From Atrichornis clamosus (taxonomy: Eukaryota; Chordata; Aves; Passeriformes; Menuridae), in the NCBI GenBank assembly GCA_013400975.1, contig WBMZ01006375.1, forward strand, positions 186,001-250,000: DNA of 64,000 nucleotides, read 5' to 3'. The notes beneath the pieces are model-generated. The model was given only the letters and a program-made list of their open reading frames with translations. It did not search any database and had not been told where the DNA came from. Made by a program: the position numbers and the translations under genes. Positions 41,145 to 53,800 of this stretch are shown here, piece by piece (position 1 is the stretch's first letter; each line of letters opens with the position of its first letter).

Positions 41145-41337
41145 TCCTGGCAGTGATGTCATTAGAATGAATTTACAGACCAGTGCTCAATTTTCTTGTC
41201 TTGAACTTCAGTTGCTAATGCTGTAAATTTGAGCTGTGTATGTAAAGGAGTCAGGTTATGCCTTTTTCCCACCCTTGTTTAATTTCCCTGGAGCCCTGAG
41301 AATAAATAATGTGGGATTATTTGGATATTTTCATGCC

Positions 41338-41354
41338 TTTTTTTTTTTTTTTTT
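41338..41354. repeat. Poly-T tract (17)
   Basis: Seventeen thymines inside unique sequence. It could be a minus-strand poly-A tail, but no retroposed body is recognisable to its right. Confidence 0.85.
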
Positions 41355-41809
41355 AACTGGTACACAGCTTCATATTGCTTCCAAAATTTGTAAAAGCTCT
41401 TGCTATATTCCTCAGGGAATCCTTGTCTTCAGGGAACAGAAGGTTTAAGGAGAGAATTTTGCTGGCTAAATGTGGTTAAAGATAGTTATAGTTTCTGGTA
41501 GGTGTTGTGAATGGTGATAAGATGTACAGAATAGACTGAAAAATAATTTATTTTAACCAATTTACTCTCTTTTCTGAAAATAAAATATTTTTGTCGTGAT
41601 GATCCCCGGTGATTTTGACCTCTGGAGAATATTTTTTAGGTGTTAAGAAGCACGAATGAATAAAATTGATCCAAACTTATATCAAGAATCATGATGCATC
41701 TTATAAACGTCGTCATACGGACTGACTAGGCAAAGAAAGGACGAAACAGGCTGAATTACCCTGTTTGTTGGTAGGAGATTGCAGTGGGTAGGGATTACGC
41801 GAATTTTGT

Positions 41810-42015
41810 GGAGTTGCTGCACAGTCAGCTGGTGGCACAACCGGAGTGTGAGTGCCGGTCCCTGAAGCCTCAGTGCCTCCTGGCCAGCCCGGAACCACGG
41901 AGCTGCAGCCTGGCAGGTTCAGCGGCCTGTGTCAGTCACTGCAGGCACCGCAGCGCCTTCCTTCCCACAGGCTTCCGTGTGAGCAGAGAGGTACGGGGCA
42001 CCGAGAGCTTCCCTG
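41810..42015. other. CpG-rich pocket
   Basis: About ten CpG lie in 190 bases, against near absence around it. Overlapping frames run on both strands (87 and 68 codons plus, 156 minus), none with a known domain. Inside it, a strong acceptor ('cgccttccttcccacag', ending at 41970) is followed after 20 nt by a moderate donor ('gtacgg' at 41991), which is a further weak exon-like pair. Confidence 0.45.
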
Positions 42016-43544
42016 GGTTCGCTGCACAGGCGGGAAAGAAAGGCTAAAGTCAGCCTGAAACGTGTGTTGGAAGCAGAATTTCTGCTTGGGGCTTTTATCT
42101 AAAATTAACTTTCTTTTTTTGGTGCCAAGTTGATGTGCATATTGAAAGTGGTAAATACTTGTTTGAAGTACTCCGTTGTACTTCAAGTTTAATGTATAAA
42201 AAACAAGAAACCTTTCAGATCCGAAAGAACAAACGGGCGAGACTAACCCAGACAGATCATCTGAAAGTTGGTAGGCTGTGGGCTGCCTTGCAAATCCCAT
42301 CCCACCAATCTGTGGGTGAAGCCTGGGTGCATCGCAGTCAGAAATGGCACTGGTGGATGCAGCACACAGGTTTGCTGTCATAGTCAGGAAACAGGAACAC
42401 ATTCCCTATTGGCAGAGCTGCCAGCAGACAGGAATAACAAGTGCAGAGTCCCAGGTTCCAGGTGATGGTAGCTGTGGTGTGATCCTTGGGTTTGTGTACA
42501 GCACATGTATCTGTGCAGTATTTTAGGACACTTCTTAACATAACATGACCTTTCCTTCCCTTATTTATCCACAGCAGGCATTTTCCTGCTTCTGAGTAGA
42601 GCTTTAAAGAAAAAACATCTTCATTTCCTCATGGAAGATCTTTCCTACTGAAGGGAAAGATGCTCCTGTGTTCAGGATTGTGGCAAACACATTAACCTTG
42701 CCATATATGTAACAGGCATACCAGAGCTCCAGTGTAAGTGAAAAGCACATCAGGGTGCTGTCTGTGCTCTATAATCCAATAGTTACAGCAAACAAAACCT
42801 CACCTTACAGTAATAAAAAGGGCCTTAGTGCTGTGAAGTAACTGTGTCGCTTTTGTGGCGTTGATTTGCCTTATCTTAGCATCTTCCTGGGATGGTAAAT
42901 CCCCCTTTTTAGTAAGTGTTATAAAAAGAAAATGAACTCCGTTCTAACTTGTTTTGTGGCTTTATTTAGTGTAATTCACATATCTCATAGGCATTTTTAT
43001 AATAAAAATTCTAAAATATACTTTAGGTCAAGGGGATATTAACACCTTATTCTATTTCTTAAGACCTATATTATGAGCTGCATTTGGACTCTGGAGCACA
43101 ATCATCTCTGTAAAGGAATTAAGCTTTCCCACTAGCCCCTGAGTAGAGGGACAGGTTTAGACAGTCCTGTGCCAGTCACCAGCCATGACAGCAGTGCAGT
43201 GAGCACTACCGAACTGTGGGCACCCTAAACACATGGAACCGAAAACAGAGATGGCCTTTAATAAGAATGAGAAAGAAAACCCTTGAAAAATGAGTGTCCA
43301 TCCAAACTCAGTGTAATTATGCTAAATAAATCTAGTTACATGAAAAATAAATGCTACTTAGATTTGTTTGGATTTGCAGCACATATGAGGCAATTGGTCC
43401 TGTTTTTAGAAAAAATGCATCATGTTATGGACTTTCCATTTGAAATTTGTTTCCATTTGTTAATTCTGATTTTTTAAAACATACTTTTTCTGTACATGAA
43501 CATTTTAAATTAGGAAAGAATAGGCTGCCTTTTTTTTTTAACAG

Positions 43545-43597
43545 GCATTGAACAAGGTCATGGTTTTCCTTTTTATAACTGGCACTGAAAGTGCAAG
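43545..43597 (+). other. Candidate 53-nt exon
   Basis: The acceptor is a long poly-T tract ending in 'aacag' (43544). The donor is GCAAG followed by 'gtgagt' (43598). Only phase 0 is open, encoding ALNKVMVFLFITGTESA plus a split codon. The other two frames contain TGA. The length is not a multiple of three, so skipping would shift the frame. The poly-T acceptor may simply reflect a T-rich tract of the kind common in this window. Confidence 0.13.
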
Positions 43598-45262
43598 GTG
43601 AGTGAAACTTAGCAATTCTTATCACTTCTATTGTGCCGTAGTATTAAATAACTGTTAAAAAGGAGCAACAAGTGCAGCATTCACAAGTAGCTAAGAGGGA
43701 ATTAGAAATTTGTCAAACTCCTGTCAAGAAATGTAGTTCACATCAGGAGCAACCAGTTTATTAATTTTGCTGGAGTCGACAGACTTTTCTCCAGAGTGTT
43801 CTCCCCTTTCCTGAAATAAGTTTAGTGATTTAAACTCAACTCTCCAGGGATCTCGGCACTGAAGGAGTCTGAAATGTTGAAGTGCTACTTGTGCTATATT
43901 CAAGTCTCAAATTTTGCATGAGCTTCTAGCACAAATCCTTCTCTCTGCCTGTTTTCCCCTCATTCATCGAAGCTGTTGAAGACGACATAATAGAATAGAA
44001 ATACTTCCTTTCCTCAGGAGAGCAAAGCAATGAGAAGTTGAGACTCGACCTCGGTATATTTTGATAAAAAAAAAGTTACCATGATAGGAGACAGCCTCAG
44101 AAGAATACTGAAAGGCAAATGTACAAGCACTTTGCAGCTAAAGTATTCAGTTGGGATTGATAAAGTAACATGTGAGGAATCAATTTTTCTAGATCAAAAA
44201 TATTACCATGTAAATACTTGGCACAAAAACAGAGCAAAGAAAATATGCTCCTTATTAAAAATATTCATGACCTTTCAATTAAACTTAAATTAGTCCAGTT
44301 ACTGTAGGAACCTGATGCTCAAAGTTGTCTTCATTTGATGCACAATGGGGCAAACTTGTCCAAGATGTTAAGTAGATGAAAGTCATTGTGGTGAACCGAG
44401 GAATGCAGCCAGCCTAATGCACTTTATGATTTTGAAAGGGGTTGTGTGGCAGAGGAATAGCCACTTTATGAGACAGCTGTCATTTTAAATCCTGCAGAAA
44501 TCTACAAAACAGCACTGAAGTCAGTGTGGAATTATCTGTTTTACACTACAGGATGATTTGAAGAACATCCAGTAAACAATTCATTTTCTGTGTATTCATT
44601 GTTACATCTTAGCACATCAATAATGCTGTGACCTTAGCACACTATTACATGAGCTACTTCTAGAACAGAGGCTCAAATATAACTTCCAAAGAATATATGT
44701 GGGTTGCAGTATGAGATGCACATTAAAATTCTTGTCCTCAGACATGTTATATTGCTTATTTTGTTATATCTCAATCATCTTGATGAAGTCATGAACTGAT
44801 GGTGAAAGATGCAGTGAGAAATTCTTGCTTGGGGAGTTTTTGAATTAAGATTGTTGTTATAAGCCAGGCAGCCTAGTTTATAAATACGTGACTTGTAATT
44901 ACGTAACTACTTAGTTTCTGTTTCTGTGTCTGTAAACTGCAGATAGTGTTTGATTTTTGAGAATATATAAGCACTAACTTGATGATGAGAAGTACTGCAA
45001 AAACAGCCAACCCAGTAACACCAAGGAAAACACAAAAAACACGTTAGAATTGTTTGCTTTTTGGTGTGGGGTGAATCTTTGTTATTTTGGGATTTGCCTG
45101 AGAGTCATTGCTGGGGGGTTTTTTTGTTTGTTTTTTGTTGGGTTTTTTGACTGAATTCCTCACCTCTTTGTAAACATTACATCTCTACCTGTAGTCAGTC
45201 TCAAAAGTTACTTGGTAAAGTGCTATTGCCCAGGTTGATTATAAGTTAGAGAAGGAACTGAC

Positions 45263-45281
45263 AAAAAAAAAAAAAAAAAAA
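45263..45281. repeat. Poly-A tract (19)
   Basis: This is the longest A run in the window (19). I see no target-site duplication or retroposed gene body around it, so it is listed as a simple homopolymer. Confidence 0.9.
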
Positions 45282-46865
45282 GTGCTTGTAAGCTTGCAAG
45301 CAATATCACCTTGTATGATATTCCTGCTTGTTCTCAAAAGTTAACCCGGACTTTATTGTGGCTATATTTGGATTGGAGATGTCCCAGAGCGACTTGTATG
45401 TCAGAGCAAATGGGGTTGATAAATCACTTGATAGTGTCCTTCCCCCGTGCTGTCCCTTCCAGCTCAGCAGAGGAGCCATATCAGTGTTGTATCGGGGGGA
45501 TTGTGCTGGTCAAAATGCCATCTTCCAGGGAAAATAGACAGGAAGTTACAATTACTTGGTAGCTTTCCTGCATCCTTTTTCACCCCAATTTTATAACCTG
45601 GCCAGCCTCTTTCCACTGCCATCAGAGTTGTACAGTTGAATAGTCCATGGGTCTGTTTGTCATTAGAAGTGACCATTATCACAGTGTTGACCAAGCAGTG
45701 TTTGCAGTAGAACAGTAGGAACTGCTAAAAGTTATTGGCATGTGGTACTGAAAAAACTACGTATCAGGGTGCTCTTCTCTTTGGCATTGGCAACTTTGCA
45801 CTACTCGTAATGATATTTGTCCATTGTCCTCACTTTATGTGGCAGTTGAAACTTCATGAAGCTGAGAATTTGGTTTCATATGAGTTAAGAACATCCTTAA
45901 TGTCTAATACTGTGTTTTCATGAGGACTTCCATTTGCCAGAAATTGCCTGCTGTATATAGTCACCAATGACTTCAAGGGGCAGAATCCAGTAGCATTTTT
46001 GTTTGGCCACGCGCAAGAATTTCTCTGCTTTGAACACATAAATAAATTGTAGGTGGTTCTCTCTTATGAGTGTACAAATTTAATGTCTCACAGAAATGTG
46101 TTAGAAGAATTGTTATCTATACTTTTTAATTAGGCATATTTTGCTTTTTTGTAAGACCTCATCTTGACCACTCTCTTTTTTAGTGATTATTCCTGAGAAC
46201 CAAGCAGTTAAAACTGAAGCTTGAACTGGTAATGAATCTTTGAACTGACAGGAGTCTTGATGATCTCTTTCTTTTAAGAGAAGTAAACATATTTGACTAA
46301 GATCAAAAGGAGGGAGAATACTTGGATGTAACTAACCGGCAAGTCATCTTGCAGCTTATCTATTAACCACTTGTTTTCTATGCCAGCATTGGCAGAATTT
46401 TATGATCATACTATACTCATGAACAGGTTTTTTCTGGCCAACCATTTCTTTGGTTTTCTCTCATAGGGTCAGTAAGAGCATAGAAGATAAATGGATATAT
46501 TAAAAGCAACAGATTCTATTGGAAGATATGATAAGGTAGAATAAAAAGAAAAATAATCTACAGTTTTATCTTAAAGTGTGTTCTAAATAGAAACCTATTA
46601 TTTTCCCTTCCCTGATGTAAGAAAAGCCATCAGATAATTTAAAATCATAATGCAATGTGTCTAGCTTGGCAATGTTCTTAAATAATGAATTCTTATTGCA
46701 CAAATTTTAAGTAGCAAGGACTGCAGCTGTTTGATTTTTTTCATTTTGGTTTTGTTTGCACACTGTAAGAGCTTTGGCAGCCCATGTGAGGATGTTCACA
46801 TCGTAGTTCTAGGTACCTGAAGGCACGGAATTGGGGCATTGAGGCTTCTTTTATCTCCCATCTAG

Positions 46866-46880
46866 AGGGACTGCCTCGAG
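46866..46880 (+). other. Candidate 15-nt microexon
   Basis: Fifteen nucleotides lie between a pyrimidine-rich acceptor ('cttcttttatctcccatctag', ending at 46865) and a strong donor (GAG followed by 'gtgaga' at 46881). All three frames are open (RDCLE, GTAS or GLPR plus split codons), and the length preserves frame. No gene can be assigned. Short segments with good splice sites also arise by chance, so this is a candidate only. Confidence 0.17.
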
Positions 46881-47529
46881 GTGAGAGCTGGTGTAATCAG
46901 GACTGCTGCAGCCTTGTGGTTGTTATCTCAGCCGGTATCTCAGGCCCTGGGCCTCTCTGAGAATTTCAGTTCTGCTCGAAGGACACTTTGATTTCCATGC
47001 ACGGTTGACCTCAGGTAACGTACAGGAAGACAGCCCTCACCCTCAATTTTATTTGTAGCTTGACAATTTTCTGGATTTTATGGAAACACTCTGAAGTCTT
47101 GGAGGCTCATGGGCTCACGCTTTTAAATGTTAGATTGTCAGTGGTCTTGAACAAGGTGGCCTGAAAGGCTTCGGTAACAACGAAGAGTGCAATGTTTAAG
47201 TGAAATGTTGCTTTGAAATGACTTGAACAGTATCCTTGGGATGAGGTGTCTGATAGGAAAGGTCTTGGGAGAGCAGCCAAGTAAGGTGTAATTTTATGCT
47301 TCAAAGTAGAGGACAAAAGTCCCATTCCGGCCTGCACAGGAACGTGCACTGTGGGGTCTCCAGCACACACGTGTGCATGTGCCATATCTTCTGCTGTTTG
47401 ACTCCTCCTAATATCAGCAAGCAGGGGGTCTGCAGAAATGGTGCTGCTTGTTTCATGTTCACACCTGCTGGGATATTTTCTTCGTCCAGGCTCACACTAA
47501 GGTGGAATTGCAGTCCATGAATGGAATGG

Positions 47530-47650
47530 CCGACTGTGAGGGTTGGCACTGAGGGGCACGGGTCAGTGACGGGCCTGGCAGTGACAGGCCTCGGTTGGAC
47601 TCAGTGGTCTTGGAGGTCTTTTCTAACCTAAATGATTTGATGATTGATTC
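47530..47650 (+). mobile_element. Truncated CR1 LINE, 3' end
   Basis: This is a degraded 3' terminus of a CR1 (chicken repeat 1) non-LTR retrotransposon in plus orientation. The sequence shows a G/C-rich 'ggcactgaggggcacggg' stretch, then 'ggttggactcagtggtctt', then 'aggtcttttctaacctaaa', and ends in a degenerate octamer-type tail ('gatttgatgattgattc'). CR1 elements are known to end in short tandem octamers rather than poly-A, and most copies are 5'-truncated, as here. No reverse transcriptase or endonuclease frame remains. The 5' boundary is uncertain, because similarity fades upstream of about 47530. The diverged tail suggests an old insertion. CR1 is abundant in birds, turtles and crocodilians, so this supports a sauropsid source, most likely avian. 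Confidence 0.85.
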
Positions 47651-49199
47651 CCCTGAGGAAATTACACACAAGTTGCACAGCTTCTTGCCCATATATCTAG
47701 TGTAAGTAAAACAAATTGTCCCCATTAATGTGCTGATAGGACAGAGCCTTTAGCTGAAGGGGACTCTGTTCTTTGAATGTCACAGGGAGGAAAAAGTGCA
47801 GTGCCTACAGTGGTGTCTGCCACACTCCTGCCAAGGCTGTCCTGTCACTGGTAAACTCTGTGGAACAGGGACTTGCAGCAAGGCTCAAGTAAAGATAAAA
47901 GACTTGGAAAGTCTGTGACAGTTTTTAGGAAATGTTGGGTTTCCTTACACCCTGTAGTCGATTCCAAGGACTGTAGGGGCTTGCTTGATTCACACAACTT
48001 TGTACTTTGAGCTGGATTCTGTCAGTGTAACTGCATTGCTCTGCAAGACTGTTTTGAAATCCTTACCTTGTGATTTGCTCTGTCGGTTGTGTAACAAATA
48101 GTCATTAAAACAAAGCTAAACTGTGGTCTTCCTATAAGGATTCCTGCTGACAACAGTCTTATATGCAGTTCTGAACTATTTTTGACTTCTAATGTGTGGA
48201 ATACAGTAAAAACGTGGGATGGATATTTTGTCTGCTCTCTGGCAACATTTGTCATGTAAGGACATTATGGCTAATGCAAATTCTTTATGTAATTTTTCGT
48301 AATCTAAGACAATGTTTATTTGTGAGGACAAAACAACATTAAAGCTCACAGGGACTGTCAGTGAGGTTGTGCAAGGAGAAATGGTTAAACTTCATCATGT
48401 TTACAAATAAGAGCAGTTTTGGCATCAGAGGTTTGAAATCACTTTGGAGTCTGTTAAGAATTTTTTGTTTGGGAAAAATCTAGAAAGAGCAGGGAATTCT
48501 TTTAACTGTCAGTTGCACAGATGGAAAATAAGTCCGGACAGTAGTGATTTCTCTCATGAATACTCTGTAACTTTGGAATAAATCGTTTGTATTCACAGCT
48601 TCACCAGTGTAAGTCTGTACCTCTCGCTTTAAAGGTAGGGGAGTCTGTCAGCTGCTGAAAAATGAAGTCATAAAATGCCCAGATGATGCAGAAAGTCACT
48701 CAGAATTAGGAAGCCGGTCTGAGTTGCAAGTGCTAAAAAAGTAATCTACCTCTAAAATAATTTCAGAACATTTTAAAAAAACCCTTGGGTTTTTTATATG
48801 TTTATTTCAAATACCCTGTATCCATATTTGAGTAAAAAGTTTAAAAGTGTGTTGATTCAAGAAGTAATACTAAAGCAACCCTCAAAAATATAACTGTGAA
48901 TAATTTCTTTATAGAATTTAGGTACAAGGAACAGCTGTGAATCTTAGGATAGAAAGGTTGGGTTTTTTCAGTACTGAAGCACTTAGGTCATGCTTGATTC
49001 CTGTGACTTCTTTTATACGCCTCTGGATTTGAGAATATGATTGATCTAGACCTGCTGAAAAAACCTTAAAACCTTGTTTCACAAGGTAAGATCTTTCCTT
49101 TTCAGTAAAAGTTGTGAACATTTCTGTGAAAATCTGGAATGTTACAATAAAAAATTATGTTGTCATATTTTAAGTTGAGGGGTTTTTTTAAGAAGAGAA

Positions 49200-49214
49200 T
49201 TTTTTTTTTTTTTT
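49200..49214. repeat. Poly-T tract (15)
   Basis: Fifteen thymines in AT-rich unique sequence, with no associated element. Confidence 0.85.
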
Positions 49215-50676
49215 GGAGGAGTGGTGTCATAATTATGGCCAGCTTCCTTTTCTTACATGCCCAGTGATTGTTGTCCTTGATCCATGCTACCCTAGAAAGT
49301 AATTCTGTTTTTTTCTTGAGCGAAGTCTAAGCATTAGTGTCTATTTTTGAAACAAAATAGTGAAATTACTTGGAGTACTTTCAGTAGTGTGTGCTGGTCA
49401 TCATTAATAACTCTTCTATCCGAGACAAGGACACTGTTTCGCAACATCATTTTGTTTGGTTCAATTCCCTTAAGTTGTATTTGGAGGACTTGCACGAATG
49501 TTTTTTCACCTTGGTCACCGTAAACGGTAGCCCCCAATGATCACTAATTTCCTAAAAGTCAGAGATCCACACAGATTTTAATAGAAACCATTATTAAAGT
49601 TTCTGAAAGAAGGAACTCCTTTCTGAATACCCCCAAATCTATTCTTCTGCTTTGGAAGGTTCTCTGCAAGTGCCCAAGTGTTACATATAATCTTCTACTG
49701 TAATTGCCAGCTTTGTGTGGTGACAGTAAAAATGAAGTGGAGTGACAGGATGAAACACAGTGGGATCCAAGCTTGTAATATGTTTTCTTTCTGATTTTAC
49801 ACAATATGTCAGGCAGGAGGCTTAGAGTTAAGAGAAAATTTTACAGGTTTTTGGTTTTTTTTTTTCTCTCCAAGATTTCCATTCCATCCTAAAATGTCTA
49901 AGTTGGAAAACATGCTAGAGACATAATGCTGGCTTGAGAGGAGGGTAGAAGAAAGTAAAAAACAAAACCAAAAATATATATAGATACACACACCCACATG
50001 AGCAAAGCATCTTATGCATAGAACATCTACAGAGCTGTGCTGTCATCAGACCAGTGTTAATCACCTGACTTGAGCACAAAAAGCAGAGCAAAGGGAAACA
50101 CAGTGGTGCTTAACAGAAGTCCCGGAGATGAGATGTGAGCTCTGCCGGTGATGCCTGTGTTTATCCGTACAAACTTCTGAGGGAGAGTTTTCTTGGAGGT
50201 TTAAGAAAATTGCACTCAAGAATATTCGTCTTTGATATTTTGCAGAGTAATATATTCTGCCAGACAGGGGCCTTTTTACTTATCTTTCTGTACATCAAAG
50301 TATGTTTTCCCCTTGAAATATGGGAAGTTGACAACTGTACAACAGCAGCAGGGATCTGGGTTCACAGAGTAAGCAGTGTTTCATTATGCTGCTTTATTTG
50401 GATGGGCAACTGTGAGAAATAGCTTATGATGTATAAAATATCTGAGTCTCTTTTTGTACTTGAAGACATTGTTATCTCTATTTGAAGTTGGCTAGTGAAG
50501 GTCAGTCAGGCTAACTGCTTGCAAAAGAATATCCTGTCTCTGTTGGTAGATACTCTTTTCAAAGTTCATTGCATCCAGCAAGCTATTTTTGTAAATACCA
50601 CCCATCATGGCAAATTACATACTGTTGGTGGGAGGGGGAAAGGGAATGGTGTATAAATGCTTTTCATTTTTTACAG

Positions 50677-50829
50677 AATCGATTGTTGTTGCAAAGAGCA
50701 TTGCATAGCGATGATGACAAGTGTAAGAAGTTAATTTGTTTAGATTTGGTGCTGATCAGGAATGTCAAATTGCAGTGCGGAAGTGATACATTCTGTGATA
50801 ACTGTAATACTGAAACTTTCACTCACTGA
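50677..50829 (+). other. Candidate terminal exon or short exon
   Basis: After an excellent acceptor ('gcttttcattttttacag', ending at 50676), phase 0 stays open for 50 codons to a TGA at 50827-50829. The peptide starts NRLLLQRALHSDDDKCKK and later holds a CDNC motif. A usable internal donor ('gtaaga' at 50723) would instead make a 46-nt exon. No AATAAA is seen close downstream. I recognise no domain. A 50-codon open run is not rare in this window. Confidence 0.12.
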
Positions 50830-53800
50830 TAACCATGGCAGTGATATACTGTGGTATTTTCATGACATTTCCTTTGCTTTACTTTGAAGTCTACTTGGTT
50901 AAGTCAGGAAGTCTTTCTGTATTAGCAACACTGAAGTTATAGTGTTGTTTCTTCCTCTCTTGATGTTTTTTGTATTTGTTCTTGCATGAGAATGGGAAGC
51001 TGGCAGTGTAGGAGAGTGCTGATAGTGGCATGTGGTCACATATTTCTCCAGTCTATCACATTTTGAAATGAAGCCCATTAAAAAATGGAATTTTATATTA
51101 AGTAACATTTCTAAAGGAATCAGTAGGTTCTTTGTGCTCTACTTTTAAAATATAAATCTTTGTCTTTCAGTGGTGTGTTGGGTTTAGGTTTTGTTATACA
51201 GTGTCCACTCAAATCTACATAAACTGATGGTCCCATCCCAGAAATATTCACAAACAAGAGCAATCCCAGCTGATCGTGCCTAACCTTGTGAAGAAAACTA
51301 CTGATGTATGTTGGACTTGTAGAATTAGGTTCACAAGAGATCCTCTTCATTTCAAGACACCAGACGAGTTGCCTGCACGGGAGAGGCATTCAAATGTAAA
51401 TACAAGTGGGATGTAGTGTGGGCCCAAAAAGAGCCAGAGGTCTTGTAACTCCCCCTTTTCCACATTAAGTAGTTTTCAGACCGACTTTTTTTCCACAATA
51501 TGCTCATTTCTAGGATATTACCTACCCTGAATGATGTGAATAGCAGAGTCATTGGCTTCTTGCATTAACGCTAAAGCTGATCACATGCTGAGTGTTTATA
51601 TTTAAAGCACTAGTTATAAGGTATCTAATTTAAGTGACTTTTTGGATACACTGGTACATTTTTTGCTCAGTTTTTCTAGTCACTTAGAGTTACCTGTGTG
51701 AAAGGGAAGGCTACTTAAAAATTCATAACTTATTTTACGTCAGTGAAGATTACTTATTAATTTAAACCTAATCCTGTTGAACTCACTGACAACATTTATC
51801 CTTGTTCTGCCAGATTGCAGCTAGTTTAAAAGCACAGCTCAAAGCAAAATACTTTGCTTTCAATGCAACCACCAGTGGAATGATGAAGAAGATGCAAAAA
51901 TACCTACCTCTAAGCTGTTGTTTTAAAAGGTTATCTAAAAATATCTGCATAAACCAGCTAAAAGGTCTCACCAGATGATAATCAGTAATTATTATGGAAA
52001 CGTCTGATTTGGAAAAACCCATGACACATCTCACATTAGAAAAAAAAATAGGTAGAAAAATATAAGCACTAATATTTCCATCCCTTTTTCATGTATCAGG
52101 GGAAGTGGGCCCTCAGTCAGCGAATACAGCTAAGTCTGTTTTGTGCTGTGGCAAATCCCATTGTGAAGAGGCTGTGAGTAATCAGAAGTGACAGCATAAG
52201 CACTTTCTGTTCAGAGTGATTTTACAGAAAGTATTATTTTCTGAGAAAAGTACACATATGGCTCCCATAATGCTGAAAGAGCACTGATGTATCCATTTAT
52301 TAGCACTAGTGTTGGGAGAGGAAGTTTTGCAAATGGTGTTCAGATTTAAGACCTTTTCCTCTGCATTTCCCCTCCGTAAAACATCCTTGAAATTGTAGGA
52401 ACTGGCCAGATAGGCAAGAGTAGGGTGAGTGTGTCTGCCAAGGGGATGTTAGGACAGTTTGTGAAGATGAGGATTTTGTCAGGAGCTGTTCAGTGCTCCC
52501 TCAAGAAGTCAAACAGCAGCAAAAAGGGTCTTCCTTCATGGAAGAGCCAGTAGCCCAAGAGCAGCTGTAATTCCCAGTTCAATGGGTAAGGCAGACCGTT
52601 GGAAAAACCTAGAGAGAGGTTTTTTGCACTCATAACAAAGAATGCACGAGATACCATTTATGTATTTTGATGTAGGTACTTCAGATCTCTCTGCTTCTTC
52701 TCACTCTGTCTCTCCTCTTGCCCTAAACTCTTGTTCCTGTAACACTGCTCACCTCCTTGTCCCACCCTCCTGTCCTGCCACCTCCTCGGCGCCGGCCTGT
52801 AATGATCAGGCTGCAGTGACAATCCAAGGAGGCTTCCTTTTATAAATTGCAAATTTAAAGGATGAATTTGTCCCCTGCACTAGCTCCTTGTAATACTAAA
52901 AGGGTTTATTTTTGTTATGTTTGGGGTTTTTTTGTTCTTATTGCTTACCTTGGCACTGCAGTTCATGGCTATAACCCTATTGCCTTCCATGAGGAATGTG
53001 CACGTTTGGTCAGGACCTATCAATTTAAGTTGATACACATAATCAAGTTTTTGTAGCCTGATTTTTGTAAATTGCTTACCAGTGTCTCACATTTACAAAA
53101 TTGTCCAAATGAACTACTCAGAGCTTCCCAAAGCCTGGAACCTCTTAGCTTTTCTTTTCAGGGAAAAGAAAGGTCCCAGCGCTCACACTTGCAGAGCTTG
53201 GTAGTTCAAAACCAAGAGGCCAATAGCAACAAAAGTGCAATTAAAAAAAAAATCCTCATGACGGCTACATCAAACCTGATAGCTACATATTTAGGATTGG
53301 CATTAGGGATTTATGTATCTATCAAAAACATGAATAAGTTGAAGACTGTTGTCTTTGGAAGTCAGCTCTATATTTGCAAATAAGGTGTCTACAGTTTTCT
53401 GAGTTATTATAACTTACTGCCTTCCTGAGATGTTCCACAACCAAGAAGCTTGAAATAAAAATCTATTTTTTTCCACAGTAATTTGTTTTGGAAGATGTGG
53501 TTGAAGGAATTGGAGGGTAGCAAAGGAGGTTCAGGTCTCTCTGTCTGTGAGCCAAACAACTCCAATTTCAAAATATCATTACAGGCCCTAATCACAAATT
53601 AAATGTTTCAAATACTTGTCCTGCTTCCAGTAACCTCTTTCTCATCATCTCATAGAATTACCCCCAAGGAGAGTGAAGCTGAAATACTAATGGGTCTGAG
53701 GACGTAACCAGTTCTCTACTAAAGGGGAGACAATATTGTTTGTATTCAAGCATGAATTCCAATGACATTTAACGGAGTTAATTTTATCTTTATTTGGTAT

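Larger units (their letters stand above)
42016..47529. other. Non-coding sequence
   Basis: No gene recognised. It includes the 53-nt (43545-43597) and 15-nt (46866-46880) exon-like candidates and G-then-T low complexity near 45115-45150. Open frames of 60-92 codons on either strand have no recognisable domains. Confidence 0.5.

Noticed and set aside
41932..42402. 156-codon minus-strand open frame
   Set aside because: No recognisable domain. It overlaps the CpG-rich pocket, where stops are rare, and competing frames are open on the other strand.
45263..45281. Poly-A tract as the tail of a retroposed gene
   Set aside because: No target-site duplication and no recognisable cDNA-like body beside it.
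49969..49994. Short TA/CA-rich run as a microsatellite
   Set aside because: Only a few imperfect units, below what I would call a repeat.
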